Source: Phycisphaerales bacterium
GTDB taxonomy: Bacteria > Planctomycetota > Phycisphaerae > Phycisphaerales > UBA1924
Length of the DNA stretch: 64,000 bases
Direction of reading: 5' to 3'
Assembly: GCA_020847175.1 (NCBI GenBank)
Contig: JADLCM010000039.1
Location: 1-64,000, forward strand
The stretch's first letter is position 1. Every line of letters begins with the position of its first letter. The position numbers and the translations under genes were made by a program. The notes below the pieces were generated by a model. The model was not told where the DNA came from. It saw only the letters and a list, made by a program, of their open reading frames with translations, and did not search any database. Below, one piece after another: positions 54,187 through 61,957 of the stretch.

Positions 54187-55010
54187 GGGGCACCCCCGAT
54201 CGACCCCCTCGGCCCGTCAGGAACCACCATCACCCGCACCCGGTCCGGCTCCCGCGCCGGCGGGGGAGGCAACTCCGGCTCACCCTCCTGCTCCTCGGGC
54301 AGAGAGGCATCCGCGAGCGGTGCCTCGTCCGGACCATCATCCGCGTGCACGGTCATGCGCCGAGGCGCCGGACGGATCGGCGGGGGGGCGTCCGGTTCCG
54401 GCGCGGGCGCGGGTTCAGCCGTGCGCAGCCAGACCGCAACCTCGATCGCGCCGGGCAGGCCGGCCTGCGACGCATCAAAGGTCTCGCGCCAGCCGCGCCC
54501 GTCGTGATACCGGAATCGCACGCGTGCGAACCCCTCGCCCACGACCTCCCACTCCGTATCGGGCTGCGCGCCCAGGGCGTCCCATCGACGGGCGAAGAGC
54601 GTGCCGCTCTTCGCGTCGAACCGGAAGGCGCTGCCCTGCAGGTCCCCCGCGGGGATGCTTCCCGAGCGCAGCGGCGGGGTCACGCCCCGGGCCAGCAGCG
54701 TGATCTCGTCGTTGGTTCCCTTCACGCCGCCTCCGAGCGAGGGCGTTCCGGCGATGCACCCGGCGAGGTCCGATTCCAGGCGCTCAAAGAGCACCTCGCT
54801 CGCGTGAAGCGACGCCCCGCGCTCGCTCAGCGATTCCTTCTGGCGCCGCAGGTCGATGAGAAACGTCCAGAGCACCCCTGACAGGGCCGTGAGCATCGCG
54901 ATGCCGATGATGACCTCGATCAGGGAAAAGGCGGGGAGGCGTGCCATCCGCAGGCCGCGCCCGGGGAAGGGGCATCTCGGCTCGCTGGAGTTGCTCCGTA
55001 GGGCCATCAT
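54183..55010 (-). CDS. gspJ: T2SS minor pseudopilin GspJ
   Basis: The protein has 275 residues. The leader is long, ending GRGLRMARLPA/FSLIEVII, with cleavage after Ala and Glu at +5; the in-frame Met just before ARLPA could also be the start. The globular part (LFERLESDLAGCIAG, FRFDAKSGTLFARRW, VEVAVWLRTAEP-like) fits GspJ. The C-terminal 75 residues are Pro/Glu-rich and probably disordered. ATG 55010 overlaps the gspI stop. GspJ assembles with GspI and GspK at the pseudopilus tip. Confidence 0.78.
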   Translation of the reverse strand: MMALRSNSSEPRCPFPGRGLRMARLPAFSLIEVIIGIAMLTALSGVLWTFLIDLRRQKESLSERGASLHASEVLFERLESDLAGCIAGTPSLGGGVKGTNDEITLLARGVTPPLRSGSIPAGDLQGSAFRFDAKSGTLFARRWDALGAQPDTEWEVVGEGFARVRFRYHDGRGWRETFDASQAGLPGAIEVAVWLRTAEPAPAPEPDAPPPIRPAPRRMTVHADDGPDEAPLADASLPEEQEGEPELPPPPAREPDRVRVMVVPDGPRGSIGGAP

Positions 55011-55567
55011 CGACCGCCCTCCCGCGAGCGTCCGAACCCGCGCCGCTCTTCGCTCCGCGCACCTTCGCGAGCCGCGCGGGCCATGTCGCTCTCTTCGCCT
55101 GCCACGTCGTTTCCGCTCTCGCGGAGCTCGACCAGCTGCACGAGCGTCACAGACGCGAGCTCCACGTCGGGGTTGTCAGCGTCAACCCGCACCGCGCGCA
55201 CCCGCACCGTGGTCAGACCCTCGAACTCGCTGGGCGAGGTCTCGATATCCAGGGCCCAACCGGAGTCCTCCTCCGCGGGCGCGCTGATCGCCGCCTCGCT
55301 CAACTCGTCTTCGTATTCGTCGCCCTCCCAGGCGTCCGGCGACTCGAGCCAGGGCTTCACGGGTCCGTTCAGCGACAGGGGTGTCTCCAGCCCGGCCTCA
55401 ATCCGCGCCAGGGCGCTCCGCGCCAGGTCCAGAGCCCGCGCCTCATCCCGGGCCGCGCTCATCGAGGCCATGCCTTGGCGCATCGACCCGCCGATGGCCA
55501 GCCCGGCCATGATGAAGACCGCCAGGGCCAGCATCGTCTCCAGCAGGATGGCCCCGCGCCGACTCAT
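55007..55567 (-). CDS. gspI: T2SS minor pseudopilin GspI
   Basis: The protein has 186 residues, with a minimal leader MSRRG/AILLETMLALAVFIM, Gly before the cleavage point and Glu at +5. GspI-like features are ARDEARALDLARSALARIEAG, then GWALDIETSP and VRVRAVRVDAD. It nucleates the pseudopilus tip with GspJ and GspK. A charged tail rich in Arg/Glu ends the protein. It overlaps gspH and gspJ by four bases each. Confidence 0.78.
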   Translation of the reverse strand: MSRRGAILLETMLALAVFIMAGLAIGGSMRQGMASMSAARDEARALDLARSALARIEAGLETPLSLNGPVKPWLESPDAWEGDEYEDELSEAAISAPAEEDSGWALDIETSPSEFEGLTTVRVRAVRVDADNPDVELASVTLVQLVELRESGNDVAGEESDMARAAREGARSEERRGFGRSREGGR

Positions 55568-56406
55568 GGGCCCTTCCTCCCGCTCGTTCGTTCGCTCGGT
55601 CGCTTGCCCGCTTCGCGGCGGCTCTCCCGCTCGTCGAGCCCGGTCCCGGGCGGCGCTTCCGGCTCCTCATCTGCCGCGTCGTCAGCCATCTCGGCATCGT
55701 CTTCGGGCTCCGCCCCCGGGCCCGGAGCCGTGACCCCTTCGCTCGTCTCGAGCACCGAAGACCAGGCCCGCACCCCGAGCTCCGCGCGCCGCTCGCCCGG
55801 ACCGAGCAGCACCACCGGGTCGCCCGTGATCGCCGAGCCGTCGGGCATCAGGATGGCCAGCGTCACGTCCGGCGCGGGCACTTCTTCGCCTTCGAGCACG
55901 ACCGCCAGGCCTGCGTCCATCTCCGCCGGCATCTCGCGCCCGGGCTCTCCGGGCAAGTCGCCTTCGGCAGCGAGTTCTGCAAGCAGCACCCGGGCTTCAT
56001 CGCTCGGACGGATCACCCGGTAGTCCCGGGGCAACCTCATATACACGCGCGCGCCCGAGGCGACGCTCAGCGCCTCCTGAATCCGCGCTGCTTCTTCGAG
56101 TTCTGCCGGCGTGAGCACCCGGGCATCCTCGGCGTCCAGCGCGCCTTCCGCGGCAACGGAGAGCGGTCGCGCCTCCAGCACCCATCGCCCGGTCGCCTCC
56201 TCCCGTGCGATGAGTTCAAGGGGCTGCCCGGTGCGCCGGCAGTCCGCCGCGGCGTGTCTGACCCCCGCCCGGAGTTGCGTCAGCGTTTCCTCCCACACAG
56301 TCCCGGGCAGCCGGTGCAGCACCGCGGGCAGCGCAGCGGTCATGAGCGCCAGGATAAGCCCCAGCGCGATCATCACCTCCAGCAGGGTGAACCCGCGGTT
56401 CCGCAT
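55564..56406 (-). CDS. gspH: T2SS minor pseudopilin GspH-like
   Basis: The protein has 280 residues. ATG 56406 is chosen because GGAGG lies four bases upstream; a GTG one codon earlier is too close to it. The leader MRNRG/FTLLEVMIALGLIL is canonical. The pattern EETLTQLRAGVRHAAADCRR is the usual GspH helix. The protein is longer than standard GspH (about 170), with an inserted acidic region and a long disordered tail, so identity as GspH rests on the leader and on the gene order G-H-I-J-K. Confidence 0.72.
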   Translation of the reverse strand: MRNRGFTLLEVMIALGLILALMTAALPAVLHRLPGTVWEETLTQLRAGVRHAAADCRRTGQPLELIAREEATGRWVLEARPLSVAAEGALDAEDARVLTPAELEEAARIQEALSVASGARVYMRLPRDYRVIRPSDEARVLLAELAAEGDLPGEPGREMPAEMDAGLAVVLEGEEVPAPDVTLAILMPDGSAITGDPVVLLGPGERRAELGVRAWSSVLETSEGVTAPGPGAEPEDDAEMADDAADEEPEAPPGTGLDERESRREAGKRPSERTSGRKGP

Positions 56407-56491
56407 CACACCTCCGGCTCACGCCGGCAACGCCAGCCCAGGCCCGGAGGCCCGGGCCTGCCCCGGCGAGCGGCCGAACTTGGACGCACGA

Positions 56492-57004
56492 TCAGTTTCC
56501 GCCGCCGCCGCCGCCGGTGTCCGGAGGCAGCAGGTCTTCGGTCACGCCGCCTTCATCTTCAGAGGTGCCCCCGGGCAGAACGCTCTCGGTGACACTGATG
56601 TCATCGTCCGAACCCTCTTCACCATCAGGCCCGACCGACCACAACTTATAGGACGTGCGGCTCACCTGCTCGTAGCCCCACTCGTGGTCCCAGCGGTCCT
56701 TCTCCAGTGGCTTCTGCATGTAACCCTTCCACTTCGGCTCCTGCTCCGGGTCGTCGAGCTGGGCCTTGTCCCAGAGCACGACCACCCCTTCTTCAGTGGT
56801 CGGCACCCGGTCAAAGTCGGAGTAGAACCAGTTGATGCTGCTCTTGAGCGTGTTCATGTCACTCTGGGCAAGCCCGGTCTTCGCCTCCTCGCGCCGTTGG
56901 AAGAGCGCGATGCCCACCAGGCCGCCCAGGGCCAGGATGATGGCGATGACGATCATCACCTCGAGCAGGGTGAAGGCGCGCGCGCGCCGCGGGAAACTGG
57001 CCAT
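56492..57004 (-). CDS. gspG: T2SS major pseudopilin GspG
   Basis: The protein has 170 residues. ATG 57004 has AAAGGAA seven bases upstream. The leader is MASFPRRARA/FTLLEVMIVIAI, with Ala rather than the usual Gly before the cleavage point. The head carries the GspG signature region: LKSSINWFYSDFDRVPTTEE, KDRWDHEWGYEQV and YKLWSVGPDGEEGSDDDIS with the calcium-loop Asp/Gly pattern. GspG polymerises into the pseudopilus that pushes cargo through the secretin. A Gly-rich tail is extra. Confidence 0.92.
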   Translation of the reverse strand: MASFPRRARAFTLLEVMIVIAIILALGGLVGIALFQRREEAKTGLAQSDMNTLKSSINWFYSDFDRVPTTEEGVVVLWDKAQLDDPEQEPKWKGYMQKPLEKDRWDHEWGYEQVSRTSYKLWSVGPDGEEGSDDDISVTESVLPGGTSEDEGGVTEDLLPPDTGGGGGGN

Positions 57005-57117
57005 GCGTGATTCCTTTCGCAACTCTTTGTCGGGCAATGCTTTGCCGCCAAGTTCCACCGCCCTGGCCGGGCCTCCGCACCACCCTCATCCGTGTCGAAA
57101 CCAACCCTTCGGACTGC

Positions 57118-57140
57118 GCCGGGCCTGACCCCGGCCCGGC
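57118..57140. other. Perfect 8-bp inverted repeat between gspF and gspG
   Basis: GCCGGGCC and GGCCCGGC flank a seven-base loop in the 257-base gap between the gspF stop and the gspG start. In the operon direction the hairpin is not followed by a T run; on the other strand it is followed by ATTTTA. It could act as a weak or partial terminator or as an mRNA-stabilising stem that raises gspG relative to gspF. Confidence 0.45.
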
Positions 57141-57261
57141 ATTTTACCCGGACTGGAACCCTCCGGTTCCTGCCTCCCGAGCACTCCACGCTACCAAACG
57201 TCGCCTGATGACTCAAGCGGCGCGATTCATGCTTTTGACAGACGCGTGACACCGCCGCGAA

Positions 57262-58455
57262 TCAAGTCGCGGCGCTGCTGAGCTTCATCATCGGCAGGAT
57301 GAGCGCAACGGCCACAAGAGCGACCACCCCCGCGATGGTGACCAGCAAAATCGGCTCGACCAGTTTGACCGCGACCCCCAGCATCCGGTCGACGCGGGAA
57401 TCGGTCGTGTCGGCGAGCTGGACGAGCACGTCGTCGAGGTTGTTGGCGGCCTCGGCGACCGCGATGATCTCGACCACGTCATCCGGGAACTGGCCGCTGT
57501 CGCCCAGGGGTTTCGCCAGGGGCTCGCCGGCACGAACGGCGTCCATTGACTTGCTGACGGCGTCTTCGAGCAGCGCGTTGCCGGCGGCGTCGCGGGCAAT
57601 CTCAAGGGATGAGAGCATCGGCACGCCGTTGCTGAGCAGGGTGCCGAGCAGGCGGCAGAAGCGACTGGTTGCGATGGCGCGTTCCAGGGGGCCGACGACG
57701 GGCAGGCGCCCCCGAAACCGGGCGAGCGCGGTCCGGAACCCGGGGGTCTTACTCGCGCGCCAGAGGGTGACGATGCAGACCGAGAGAACGACGAGCGTGA
57801 CCAGCCCGTAATCCCCGACGGCCTTGCTGATGGCGAGCACCAGGCGCGTCGGGCCGGGCAGCCCGCCCGGAATCTGGGCGAAGAGGCCCGCGACCATCGG
57901 CACGAAGAACCGGAAGATGATGAAGAGGAGCAACGACCCGAAGGTGACGAGCACACCCGGGTAGATGAGGTTGCCGAGCACTTTCGATCGAAGTTCGGCC
58001 TGCGAGAGCAGGAGTTGCGCGAGTCGTTCCAGGACCTGTTCAAGGAAGCCGCCCTTTTCGCCTGCGCGGATCATCGCGATGTGCACGCGTCCGAAGACTT
58101 CCGGGCGACGGGACATGGCCTGCGCGAGTTCATCGCCCTGCTCGACGCCCTCCGCGAGTTCAGCGAAGACCCGCGAAAGCCGCGGCTTGGTCTTGCGATT
58201 GCCCAGCAGTTTGAGGGCGCGCAGCAGCGGAACGCCGGACTTCAGAAGGTCCGCGAGTTGCTGGTAGCCGCCTCCGAGGGTGCGGGGCGAGATGCCCGAG
58301 CGCCGGGAGCGGCCGGCTTTCTTGGGAAGGATGGCCAGAGGCGTGAGTTTGCGGGACTCGAGTTCAGCGAGCACGGCCTGCTCGCTGGGGCCGGTGATCT
58401 CGCCTCGAAGTCGCTCTCCCCCCGCACGCAGGGCGGTGTATTCAAAGGAGGGCAT
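57262..58455 (-). CDS. gspF: T2SS inner-membrane platform protein GspF
   Basis: The protein has 397 residues, a normal size, with two GspF domains and three membrane helices. ATG 58455 has GGGAGG six bases upstream and starts the family N-terminus MPSFEYTALRAGGERLRGEI. Landmarks are LADLLKSGVPLLRALKLLGN, MIRAGEKGGFLEQVLERLA, LLGTLLSNGVPMLSSLEIAR, and the C-terminal VEPILLVTIAGVVALVAVAL followed by LPMMKL. GspF is the inner-membrane core that couples the GspE ATPase to pseudopilus growth. It is the first gene of the T2SS string here; no gspE precedes it. Confidence 0.94.
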   Translation of the reverse strand: MPSFEYTALRAGGERLRGEITGPSEQAVLAELESRKLTPLAILPKKAGRSRRSGISPRTLGGGYQQLADLLKSGVPLLRALKLLGNRKTKPRLSRVFAELAEGVEQGDELAQAMSRRPEVFGRVHIAMIRAGEKGGFLEQVLERLAQLLLSQAELRSKVLGNLIYPGVLVTFGSLLLFIIFRFFVPMVAGLFAQIPGGLPGPTRLVLAISKAVGDYGLVTLVVLSVCIVTLWRASKTPGFRTALARFRGRLPVVGPLERAIATSRFCRLLGTLLSNGVPMLSSLEIARDAAGNALLEDAVSKSMDAVRAGEPLAKPLGDSGQFPDDVVEIIAVAEAANNLDDVLVQLADTTDSRVDRMLGVAVKLVEPILLVTIAGVVALVAVALILPMMKLSSAAT

Positions 58456-58596
58456 GCGGGGCCTCCCGAAGCGGGCGTGCGGCACGGGGTTCAGCGGCCC
58501 AGCGGAAGGGCACAACGCGCCCGTCCGTGAGGCCCCGTGTGTCCCGTGGGGGTTGGCGTGCCGGCGGCGGCATGACGTGCGACGTGACCTCCACTC

Positions 58597-59193
58597 TTAC
58601 GATCCGGCGAGGGCCTGATCGATGGCGGCGAGCAGGGCGGGATCGTCCGGCGTCGTGCGGGGGTCGAAGCGCTGAAGCACGCGCCCGTGCCGGTCCACCA
58701 GGTACTTGGTGAAGTTCCACGAGGGCGCGCCGCCGGCGGGCGGGGGGAGGGCCGCGAGTTCTTTGTAGAGCGGGTGCGCCTGGTCGCCGGTGACGGTGAT
58801 CTTCTCGAACATGGGAAAGGTCACGTCATACGTGCCGGAGCAGAACGTGGCAATCTCAGCGTTGGAGAGGGGCTCCTGCCCTCGGAAGTCGTTGGCCGGA
58901 AAGCCGAGCACCACGAATCCCCGGTCTTTCCGCGAGCGATAGAGGGCTTCGAGGCCCGCGTACTGGGGGGTGAGCCCGCACTTGCTCGCGGTGTTCACGA
59001 TCAGGACAACCTGGCCGGCATACGACGCGAGCGATGCGGGCGCTCCGTCGAGCCGGTTCATGTCGTAGGCGAGGATGCCCTCGGGCGTCGCGGCGGACCG
59101 GGGCGCCGCCTCGGTCTTCTTGGCGCAGTCGCACTGGCAGGCGCCGAGGAGGAGCGAGGAACCGAGGAGGACGGCAAGGCTGGGGGTTTTCAT
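58597..59193 (-). CDS. Glutathione peroxidase-family lipoprotein
   Basis: The protein has 198 residues. It begins with a lipoprotein signal (SLAVLLGSSLLLGACQCDC), so this peroxidase is probably attached to a membrane outside the cytoplasm, which is less usual for the family. Catalytic motifs are LIVNTASKCGLTPQYAGLEA, with the peroxidatic Cys at about 72 (Cys, not selenocysteine), LGFPANDFRGQEP and SWNFTKYLVDRHGRV with the Trp/Asn pair. It reduces peroxides, probably with a thioredoxin-like donor. ATG 59193 starts the signal peptide. It is 141 bases upstream of gspF. Confidence 0.9.
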   Translation of the reverse strand: MKTPSLAVLLGSSLLLGACQCDCAKKTEAAPRSAATPEGILAYDMNRLDGAPASLASYAGQVVLIVNTASKCGLTPQYAGLEALYRSRKDRGFVVLGFPANDFRGQEPLSNAEIATFCSGTYDVTFPMFEKITVTGDQAHPLYKELAALPPPAGGAPSWNFTKYLVDRHGRVLQRFDPRTTPDDPALLAAIDQALAGS

Positions 59194-59313
59194 TGGTGGA
59201 GACCTCATTGAGAACGAGGAGCGGGTCACGGGGGAGACAACCGGGGGCGCGGGCATCGGAGCGAGGGGTGGCGGACAGGGCGGAGCGGCGCCGGCGCACG
59301 CCCCTTCGAGAAC

Positions 59314-59670
59314 CTAATTGCGCCAGGAGTATTTCACGTCGTCCGCGGTGCCTTCAACTCCGTCCTGGCCGATGCTCAAGAGTTCTGGCCGCCCTTTGCT
59401 GGTGGCCGGGGGGCGATAGACGAAGGGATGGTCCCAGGGGTCGAGGATGTAGGACCTGGGCATGGTGCCCTCATCGACGAACCCCTGGAGCGAGGCGGGC
59501 CACTTCTCGGTGGTGATGTACTCGTTGTAGAGGAGTGTTGCGATCTGGTCAAAGTTGACGGTGACCTGCGTGTTGCGCACGGTCTTTCGGGTGGACTTGG
59601 CGGCGTCGGTCACTTCGTCGCACGCGAGGAGCGCGAGGCAGGCGAGCACGAGGGCGCATGCGCGGGTCAT
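59314..59670 (-). CDS. Lipoprotein with GspG-like pseudopilin head domain
   Basis: The protein has 118 residues. AGGAGG lies eight bases before ATG 59670. The N-terminus MTRACALVLACLALLAC is a lipoprotein signal, not a prepilin leader. The mature part has an amphipathic region and then the GspG-type head: TEKWPASLQGFVDEG, YILDPWDHPFVYRPP, and ELLSIGQDGVEGTADDVKY with the calcium-loop D-G-x-x-G-T-x-D-D pattern. It is therefore a pseudopilin-like head attached to a lipid anchor. It lies 120 bases upstream of the peroxidase gene. Its role is unknown; interaction with the T2SS pseudopilus or secretin is a guess. Confidence 0.72.
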   Translation of the reverse strand: MTRACALVLACLALLACDEVTDAAKSTRKTVRNTQVTVNFDQIATLLYNEYITTEKWPASLQGFVDEGTMPRSYILDPWDHPFVYRPPATSKGRPELLSIGQDGVEGTADDVKYSWRN

Positions 59671-59725
59671 GGTGCGGTCCTCCTCGATGGCGACACCCCA
59701 TCGTATCAGACGGGTACAGTCTTTC

Positions 59726-60529
59726 ATGCTGGTGCTCCGGCGGGTTTTTCGGCTCAACCTCGGCGCGGGGGTGTGCGCGGACGCGGGCGAGGCCCGGGGC
59801 GGGTTCGCGGGTTCGCCCGTGCTCACGGGCCTCGGGGCGCAGCACGAGTTCGAGATCGCGCTGGCGGGGGCTCCGGATGCGCGGACGGGGTATGTGGCGG
59901 ACATCAAGGACGTGGATGAGGCGGCATCAAGGGCGCTCGCCCCGGTCGTGCGCCGGGCGTGGGCCGGCGGAGCGGGCGATCCGGGGCGGGTGCTCGCGGA
60001 CGTGTGGGCGGGGCTGGCCGAGGCGCTGCCCGCGCGGCTGGCGGGCCTGCGCTGGAACCTCTCGGCGTACCATGCCGTCGAGATGAACGCGCGAGGCCGG
60101 GTGCTGGTCTGCATGAGCTTCGACTTCGCCGCGGCGCACCGGCTGCACAACCCCGCCCTGAGCGACGCCGAGAACGCGCGCCTCTACGGCAAGTGCAACA
60201 ACCCGCGGGGCCACGGGCACAACTACAGGTTCGAGGCTTGTGTCGAGACCCCTGCCGGCGCCGGGCACGCCGGGGGCGATGTGCCCGGGGCGATCGCCCG
60301 CGCGGCGGAGGAGTCTGTGCTCCGGCGCTTCGACCACACGCACCTGAACGAAGACACTTCTGAGTTCTCCGGCGCCGGGGGGCTCAACCCCACGGTGGAG
60401 AACATCGCGATGGTCATCCACGGCCTGCTCGCGCCCGCGGTCGCGCAGGCGGGGCCGGGGCTCGTGCTGCGCCGCGTGCGGGTGTGGGAGACTGATCGCA
60501 CCTCGGCCACCTACCCCGCAGACGAGTGA
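59726..60529 (+). CDS. Two-domain 6-pyruvoyl-tetrahydropterin synthase/QueD-like protein
   Basis: The protein has 267 residues. The C-terminal half (about 127-267) is a complete PTPS/QueD domain. FDFAAAHRLHN supplies the first zinc His (138). GKCNNPRGHGHNYRFE supplies the catalytic Cys (157) and the other two zinc His (163, 165). FDHTHLNED and GLNPTVENIAM are the remaining signatures. The N-terminal half (1-120) has the same length and general T-fold pattern (YVADIKDVDEAASRAL) but no zinc ligands. The enzyme acts on dihydroneopterin triphosphate to make a pterin or the queuosine precursor. ATG 59726 is used because the N-terminal domain starts there. It is divergent from the lipoprotein gene. 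Confidence 0.82.
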   Translation: MLVLRRVFRLNLGAGVCADAGEARGGFAGSPVLTGLGAQHEFEIALAGAPDARTGYVADIKDVDEAASRALAPVVRRAWAGGAGDPGRVLADVWAGLAEALPARLAGLRWNLSAYHAVEMNARGRVLVCMSFDFAAAHRLHNPALSDAENARLYGKCNNPRGHGHNYRFEACVETPAGAGHAGGDVPGAIARAAEESVLRRFDHTHLNEDTSEFSGAGGLNPTVENIAMVIHGLLAPAVAQAGPGLVLRRVRVWETDRTSATYPADE

Positions 60530-60609
60530 ACCGGGCGCGCCGGGATGCGCGCCCCTCTGAGTACGCGGCGATCGGTCTCGCGGGCGTCCGGGCCGAACCG
60601 GCGGGTGTT

Positions 60610-60915
60610 TCAGTCCGGCTGACTCGGCGACCTTTCGGAGCGAGGCGAGGGCGGGGGCACCGGGTCGTACCCCGCCGGGCCCCAGGGGTGGCACCTGCTC
60701 AGGCGGCGCACCGCGAGGAGGCAGCCCCGGCGCACGCCGTGTGTCGCGATGGCCTCGCGCGCGTAGAGGCTGCACGTGGGGAGGAAGCGGCACTGGCGCC
60801 CGATGATCGGCGAGAGGGTGGCGCGGTACGCCGCGATCAGCGCGAGCAGGAGGCGCGAGAAGGCCCGGCTTGCGAGACCGCGCCGGTGCCTGGGGGTGTG
60901 CGGAAGTTCATTCAC
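60610..60915 (-). CDS. yidD: Membrane protein insertion efficiency factor YidD
   Basis: The protein has 101 residues. The YidD core is complete: LLALIAAYRATLSPIIGRQC, RFLPTCSLYAREAIATHG, and GCLLAVRRLSRCHPWGPAGY followed by DPVP, with the conserved Cys residues. YidD is a small membrane-associated protein that assists YidC. GTG 60915 overlaps the end of rnpA by eight bases; a GTG at 60969 is an alternative that would add 18 residues. The C-terminal tail is Pro/Ser-rich. The order rnpA-yidD is the standard one. Confidence 0.9.
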   Translation of the reverse strand: MNELPHTPRHRRGLASRAFSRLLLALIAAYRATLSPIIGRQCRFLPTCSLYAREAIATHGVRRGCLLAVRRLSRCHPWGPAGYDPVPPPSPRSERSPSQPD

Positions 60916-61306
60916 CGGGCGGATTGTTGGGGCGAGGTGTTCCCCGGGCGGCCTTGGTGACGAGTTCACGCAGCCAATCCTGGTACCGGCTGAGCGGGGC
61001 CGGATCGTGGGCCCGGGCGGCGATCACCAGGTCAAGCCCTCCGCCCGGGGCGGGGGCGAGCTCGACGCGGAGCAGGCGAAAACTTTCGCGGAGCATGCGC
61101 TTGAGGGCGTTCCGCCGAACTGCCGGTCCGACTCGTCGCGAGATGCTCAGGCCCAGGCGATGGTGGTCCAGGGAGTTGGGGAGTGCCGTGAGGGTGAGCG
61201 GCCCGGCGGACCGCCGCGTGCCCCCGGCGCGCACGGCCTGGTACTGCCGGTCGAGCGTCAGGCGCAGGGCCCGGGGGAAGGCGAACTTGCGCGGCGCCGG
61301 AGTCAC
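60908..61306 (-). CDS. rnpA: Ribonuclease P protein component
   Basis: The protein has 132 residues with a GTG start. The RNase P signature is LGLSISRRVGPAVRRNALKR followed by MLRESFRLLR, with the basic helix that contacts the catalytic RNA. LTLDRQYQAVRAGG is the usual N-terminal portion. Together with the RNA subunit it matures the 5' ends of tRNAs. It overlaps yidD. The ribosomal protein gene rpmH, usually directly upstream, is absent; a membrane protein gene lies there instead. Confidence 0.93.
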   Translation of the reverse strand: MTPAPRKFAFPRALRLTLDRQYQAVRAGGTRRSAGPLTLTALPNSLDHHRLGLSISRRVGPAVRRNALKRMLRESFRLLRVELAPAPGGGLDLVIAARAHDPAPLSRYQDWLRELVTKAARGTPRPNNPPGE

Positions 61307-61339
61307 CCTGAAGGGTACGAGCGGTTCGCGCCCGGTATG

Positions 61340-61879
61340 TCAGGTCGCGACGGGGGGGAGGTCCGCCGCACGCTCGGTGCGGGGCAGCAGACCGATCATG
61401 ATCGCCAGGATGGCGCCCGCGAGCACCCAGGTTCGGGTGCCGGGGTCCACAATCAGCGCGTGCAGGCGGCTGGTGCTCTTGCGGAGTTCGGGCGGGGTGA
61501 CCGGGGGTGGCTCCAGCGCGGGAAAGACCGAGGCGGGGGGGAGCGAATCGCCGGGAATGAGCGGGGCCCGGTCTTCGGGCAGAAGGTTGAGTTGTGATGC
61601 CGCCAGCGAGCGGAGCAGGGCTGGGTCGCGGGCCTCGAGGGCGCGCGAGAAGGTTTCGTATCGGGTCTGGCGCTCGCGGGCGTGCTCGGCGACAACCTGC
61701 ATGCGCTCGGCCTGCCAGCGAACTTCGGCGAGGCGGTCGTGCTGAGGAATGAGCACCGCCGCCGAGAGCAGCGTGACACCCGGCAGGAGAAAGAGCCAGC
61801 CGGGGTCGAAGAGCGCGCGATGGATGGTCTTGAGCGTGGACACGGGGGGCGGCGGGGTGAGGTCAAAGGTGAACGCCAA
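61340..61879 (-). CDS. Membrane protein with two helices and a coiled segment, unknown function
   Basis: The protein has 179 residues. A first helix (PGWLFLLPGVTLLSAAVLIP) is followed by a charged, probably coiled region (LAEVRWQAERMQVVAEHARE, RYETFSRALEARD). A Pro-rich linker and a second helix near the C-terminus (WVLAGAILAIMIGLLP) come next. No named family is recognised. The start is uncertain: TTG 61879 gives the longest form, GTG 61843 would begin at STLKTIHRALF. No strong ribosome site marks either. It lies 33 bases upstream of rnpA on the same strand and is probably co-transcribed. Confidence 0.5.
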   Translation of the reverse strand: MAFTFDLTPPPPVSTLKTIHRALFDPGWLFLLPGVTLLSAAVLIPQHDRLAEVRWQAERMQVVAEHARERQTRYETFSRALEARDPALLRSLAASQLNLLPEDRAPLIPGDSLPPASVFPALEPPPVTPPELRKSTSRLHALIVDPGTRTWVLAGAILAIMIGLLPRTERAADLPPVAT

Positions 61880-61957
61880 GGCATCGTACCGCCGGGGTCG
61901 GCGGCTTGAATGAGCGGAAGGGACGGCGCGGCGGATGGCGGGGCGAGGGCGGAGCGT

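Noticed and set aside
57235..57240. A perfect TTGACA on the plus strand
   Set aside because: No plus-strand gene follows, and no -10 element is at a suitable distance; probably chance.
58970..59000. Selenocysteine in the glutathione peroxidase
   Set aside because: The catalytic codon reads as Cys; there is no in-frame TGA and no SECIS-like need.
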